The position numbers were made by a program, and so were the translations under genes. Below, piece by piece: positions 60,970 to 64,000 of a DNA stretch of 64,000 bases (position 1 is the first letter of the stretch; each line of letters begins with the position of its first letter). The DNA is from Schlesneria sp. (lineage in GTDB: Bacteria; Planctomycetota; Planctomycetia; Planctomycetales; Planctomycetaceae), in the NCBI GenBank assembly GCA_028291515.1, contig JAQGHU010000063.1:1-64000 (forward strand). Direction: 5' to 3'. The notes under the pieces are model-generated. The model did no database searches. It was given only the letters and a program-made list of their open reading frames with translations, and was not told the DNA's origin.

Positions 60970-61623
60970 TCACACGGGGTACTGACTGGCATCGAATGTC
61001 GAATCTTTTTTGACATCAATTAGACGCCAGCAATACCACGCCGCTACGCTGCGATAGGGCGACCACAACTGGGCGATTTCGTGGCTGGTCCGCTTGTCAG
61101 GTAATTCCTCTAACCCATAAAGCTCGCGAATGGACGAGCGAACGATCAAGTCGTCGTGTGGAAAGATGTCCAGGCGACCCAGCGAAAAGATCAAAAACAT
61201 CTGGGCCGTCCAACGACCGATTCCATGCACCTGGATCAAATGCTCAATCGCCGCTTCGTCGTTCATCCGGCCGATGCGATCTAGACGCAAGCGATTGTCC
61301 AGCACCCTGGCCGACAGATCCCTCAAGTAAGAAACCTTCTGTCCTGACAATCCAACCGCTCGCAGTTGCTCGTCGGTGACATTGGCAATCGCTTCGGGTG
61401 ACAGTTTTTCGGGCAGCAACAATTGGTCCAGCCGCAGCCGGATGGCTCGTGCCGCGTTGGTGGAAATCTGCTGCGATAAGATGGAGCGAACCAGCATGCC
61501 GAACCGATTGCGATCCAGCTTTAATGTGAATGGTCCGGCTTTCTCGATCAAGTCGCTCATGATCGAATCGACTTGGCGCAAATGAACCAGCGCCGCATCA
61601 ATGTGCTCTGACTTCAGTGGCAT
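60970..61623 (-). CDS. DNA-3-methyladenine glycosylase (HhH-GPD family)
   Basis: 217 residues. Base-excision repair enzyme. The helix-hairpin-helix and Gly/Pro-Asp motif is clear: VHGIGRWTAQMFLIF then LDIFPHDDLIVRSSI, with the catalytic Asp in the HDD. The opening IEKAGPFTLKLDRNRFGMLVRSILSQQIS is typical of the AlkA group. There is no iron-sulfur cluster loop (no four-Cys motif at the end), so it belongs to the AlkA-like rather than the MutY/Nth branch. Removes alkylated purines. It stands alone. Confidence 0.92.
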   Translation of the reverse strand: MPLKSEHIDAALVHLRQVDSIMSDLIEKAGPFTLKLDRNRFGMLVRSILSQQISTNAARAIRLRLDQLLLPEKLSPEAIANVTDEQLRAVGLSGQKVSYLRDLSARVLDNRLRLDRIGRMNDEAAIEHLIQVHGIGRWTAQMFLIFSLGRLDIFPHDDLIVRSSIRELYGLEELPDKRTSHEIAQLWSPYRSVAAWYCWRLIDVKKDSTFDASQYPV

Positions 61624-61656
61624 TGTGAGCTAACTAAAAAACGAACTTCGCGACGT

Positions 61657-62589
61657 TCAGGTCATCGGGATGAATCTCGCCAGCAGCATGGCTGGAATGA
61701 TGAGTGCCGCCGTCGCCATCGCATGCGGGGTTCGATAGGCGGGGTCGGCGATCTTCCAGAAGATCAGCGTGGCATCCAGCATCACGTACGATAGCAATAG
61801 CAACTTGATTGTTACCTGCACATTGAGCGGCGATGGATTCATCAGCGCGTTCAAGGCACGGCGATTCAACGTGAAGGCGATGATGGCCAGCATCCCCAGC
61901 GACAGATGGCTGTCACCCTGAGGTGGCCATGTCCAAACCGGCCAGGCGACTATCAGAACCGCGAGCAGCACAATTCCCGCATTGAAGAGGACTTGTGCCA
62001 GCACGAGTTGCCAGCGGCTGCTCGTCTTGGCTTCGGTTCGCGCGAAGACAGTCACCCCCACGATATAGACGCCGAGTCCAATCGCGGCCAGCAGTTGAGG
62101 TTGACCAAGCAGTCCGGTGCCCCAATTCTGCTGAACGCTCGCTCCCAGTAGCACGTTCAGCAGTCGACAACTCCCCATCGCCAATGGGCCAAGAGGAGTT
62201 CGTTTCAGTAAACCGTCGTAGGTCAGAATCGCAACCACGATCAATCCTGCAACCTGCAGGCTGATCATCGTGACGGTCGCTGCTGCGACTAGCCCAATGG
62301 CCATCAACACGACCCCGAATACAATCGCCGCGGTGACGGAAATACGACCGGACGGAATGGGGCGACCAGGCCGCTCCTCCGCATCCTGCTTCCGGTCAAA
62401 GACATCATTAAAGACCATTCCTGACATGTACAAGCAGCAGGAGGCGAGCAGCAAGCCAAAGAACTTCTGTGGGTCTTCCCAGCCCTTCGGCCCCACAATA
62501 TACGCGTGAGTTAACACATAACCGAGGATGATGTCGGCCATCGCCGTGAACACGGTGGGGAGACGAATCAACTGCAAGTAAGCAAGCAT
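61657..62589 (-). CDS. UbiA-family prenyltransferase
   Basis: 310 residues with about nine membrane spans. The first conserved loop NDVFDRKQDAEERPGRPIPSG holds the NDxxD aspartates that bind the prenyl diphosphate; the second loop is weaker, DGLLKRTPLGPLAMG. UbiA enzymes attach prenyl chains to aromatic acceptors in quinone, haem or lipid synthesis; which one cannot be read here. No ubi or men genes are adjacent. Starts at the ATG 62589. Confidence 0.9.
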   Translation of the reverse strand: MLAYLQLIRLPTVFTAMADIILGYVLTHAYIVGPKGWEDPQKFFGLLLASCCLYMSGMVFNDVFDRKQDAEERPGRPIPSGRISVTAAIVFGVVLMAIGLVAAATVTMISLQVAGLIVVAILTYDGLLKRTPLGPLAMGSCRLLNVLLGASVQQNWGTGLLGQPQLLAAIGLGVYIVGVTVFARTEAKTSSRWQLVLAQVLFNAGIVLLAVLIVAWPVWTWPPQGDSHLSLGMLAIIAFTLNRRALNALMNPSPLNVQVTIKLLLLSYVMLDATLIFWKIADPAYRTPHAMATAALIIPAMLLARFIPMT

Positions 62590-62696
62590 TCACAAATTCC
62601 TTCCAGGTAGAGCGAATGATTATGTCCGCATCAACCCGGATCGTCGAGGACGGTACCAATTTCGATTCGGCCCGCGTAAAACAGAACCAAAGTAGA

Positions 62697-62788
62697 CAGC
62701 ACACTCCGTGTGCTGAGGGTTTTCTCTGCCACATACATCAACTGTGAACGACCGGCGCACTCGGCACACGGAGTGTGCCTTCTACATT
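62697..62788. repeat. Inverted pair of short palindromes before the ceramidase gene
   Basis: AGCACACTCCGTGTGCTGA near 62698 and GGCACACGGAGTGTGCCTTC near 62763 share the core CACACGGAGTGTG in opposite orientations. They lie in the promoter region of the gene that follows. Confidence 0.65.
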
Positions 62789-62803
62789 GCGAAGGCCAAA
62801 CCG

Positions 62804-64000
62804 ATGCGACTCCTATTGTCGTTCACCGCAATACTCACCATCGCCTTCAGCGACGTGCAGCCCATTCAGGCCGGTTGGAAAGCGGGGATCGCAAAGTCGG
62901 TCATCACCCCTAAGCAGCCGATGTGGATGGCGGGGTATGGCAGCCGCACTGGTCCGGCAGAGGGAACTCAGCACGATCTTTATGTCCGAGTCCTCGCCTT
63001 AGAGGACGAGACTGGCCACCGAGGAATTGTGGTCGCCAGCGACACGCTGGGCATTCCACAGGGAATGTACGACGAACTTGCCAAACAATTGAAGCAGAAA
63101 TATGGCCTGGACCGCTCGCAGTTTGTCCTACACGGTTCGCATACTCATTGCGGTCCCGTCCTGCAGAATGCCCTCTACGATGCTTACCCGTTGGATGCTG
63201 CTCAGATTGAGCTGATCGACAGGTACTCGGATTGGCTGACCGCCGAAATCGTCACGACGATCGGTCGCGCCATTCAGGACTTGAAACCCGCCACCCTTTC
63301 TCGCGGACAAGGCACAGCGGATTTCGCGGTGAATCGGCGTACCAATCGCGAACCCGATGTTCCAATGCTGCGCGAACAAAATCTGTTGTTCGGTCCAGTG
63401 GATCACACGGTTCCTGTCCTGGCGGTTCATGGAACCGATGGAGCTTTGCGAGCCGTAGTCTTCGCCTATGCCTGCCACAACACCACGCTGAGCTATATGA
63501 AGTGGTGTGGCGACTACGCTGGATTTGCGCAACTTAATCTGGAGTCGAATCACCCGGGAGCCGTTGCCCTGTTTTGTATGGGATGCGGCGCCGATCAGAA
63601 CCCGCTGCCGCGACGCACCGTGGAACTCGCCGAAGCCTATGGCAAGCGACTTTCCTCTTCGGTGGAAACCGTCCTCTCGGAAAAGATGGAGCCGATCAAA
63701 GCCTCGCTGAAAACGACGCACGAATTTGTCTCGCTACGAATGCAAGAGCTGCCGGACACGGCTGAATTGCAAACGATCGCGAACGGCCCCACCGACTATC
63801 GCCAGCGCTGGGCCGTACGAATGTTGAAGAGAACCACGAAACCGACCGGACTAGAGGAATACCCCTACCCGGTGACCGCCTGGAAGCTGGGAACGGACCA
63901 AATCTGGATCACACTGGGCGGTGAGGTCGTTGTTGACTATTCTCTGCGTCTGAAAAGCGAATTCGGCGAGCGAGCCTGGATCACCGCTTACTCGAATGAT
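62804..64000 (+). CDS. Neutral/alkaline non-lysosomal ceramidase family, truncated by window end
   Basis: At least 399 residues; the frame runs off the end of the window. GAAGG lies 8 bases before the ATG. Signal peptide about 1-22 (LLSFTAILTIAFSDVQPIQA). The family opening is clear: AGIAKSVITPKQPMWMAGYGSR, then the metal-binding HGSHTHCGPVL, VDHTVPVLAV, FAYACHNTTLS and FCMGCGADQNPLP. Ceramidases split ceramide into sphingosine and fatty acid, but many bacterial members act on unknown amides. Planctomycetes contain many copies. Confidence 0.9.
   Translation, partial: MRLLLSFTAILTIAFSDVQPIQAGWKAGIAKSVITPKQPMWMAGYGSRTGPAEGTQHDLYVRVLALEDETGHRGIVVASDTLGIPQGMYDELAKQLKQKYGLDRSQFVLHGSHTHCGPVLQNALYDAYPLDAAQIELIDRYSDWLTAEIVTTIGRAIQDLKPATLSRGQGTADFAVNRRTNREPDVPMLREQNLLFGPVDHTVPVLAVHGTDGALRAVVFAYACHNTTLSYMKWCGDYAGFAQLNLESNHPGAVALFCMGCGADQNPLPRRTVELAEAYGKRLSSSVETVLSEKMEPIKASLKTTHEFVSLRMQELPDTAELQTIANGPTDYRQRWAVRMLKRTTKPTGLEEYPYPVTAWKLGTDQIWITLGGEVVVDYSLRLKSEFGERAWITAYSND

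Overview
This 64 kb window is chromosomal DNA of a planctomycete (Planctomycetota, most likely order Planctomycetales). The lineage call rests on gene content: TIGR03067 lipocalin-like protein, DUF1559, DUF1080, a PA14/multi-CxxCH/beta-propeller secreted protein, a serine/threonine kinase with multiple membrane spans encoded beside an ECF sigma factor, a DUF3987 protein, and families of short GC-rich dispersed repeats. Genes are mostly housekeeping or envelope genes in short directons; there is one tRNA (Glu) and no rRNA, CRISPR array, prophage or recognisable insertion sequence.

Layout. 1-7 kb is the most accessory part: a DUF3987 protein with a degenerate P-loop, a repeat-rich non-coding stretch, a single-gene macro-domain/SEFIR(TIR-like) fusion resembling NAD-linked immune proteins, a membrane-anchored NERD protein, and a TIGR03067 secreted protein. 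7.5-12.2 kb is an arginine block (argB, argD, argF) followed by rph and a GGQ ribosome-rescue factor. 12.3-19.6 kb encodes secreted proteins (a gluconolactonase-like fusion and a giant PA14-cytochrome-propeller protein), a small conserved protein and an SDR enzyme. 20-24.5 kb is core metabolism and expression on the minus strand (ribH-nusB, coaE, rho) plus a plus-strand cobalamin adenosyltransferase. 24.6-28.1 kb is a kinase / membrane protein / ECF sigma signalling operon. 28.3-32.3 kb has a coiled-coil protein, GDPD, M19 dipeptidase, DUF423 and DJ-1/PfpI genes. 32.4-40.7 kb carries two members (plus, at 18.5 kb, one remnant) of a small membrane-protein family, a lipoprotein, an unusual DUF1559 membrane protein, an ABC-2 type permease, DUF1080, FHA and a receiver/zinc-ribbon protein. 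41-46 kb holds HU, csrA, tRNA-Glu, leuA with a complete leucine attenuator leader, and mcsA-mcsB. 46.5-49 kb is a predicted sugar-oxidation trio (Zn dehydrogenase, TIM-barrel isomerase, RbsD/FucU mutarotase). 49-55.7 kb has a diguanylate cyclase, a VOC protein, a small membrane protein and a ParE/ParC-like topoisomerase pair. 56-58.2 kb has three secreted low-complexity proteins, two of them paralogous. The end holds a TPR protein, an AlkA-type glycosylase, a UbiA prenyltransferase and the start of a neutral ceramidase.

The two most notable signals are the leuA leader (promoter with a 17-bp spacer, a 15-codon ORF with six leucine codons, then an intrinsic terminator) and the macro-SEFIR fusion gene, which looks lower in G+C than its neighbours and is flanked by repeats. 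Functional calls come from motif recognition by eye; no database search or folding program was run.
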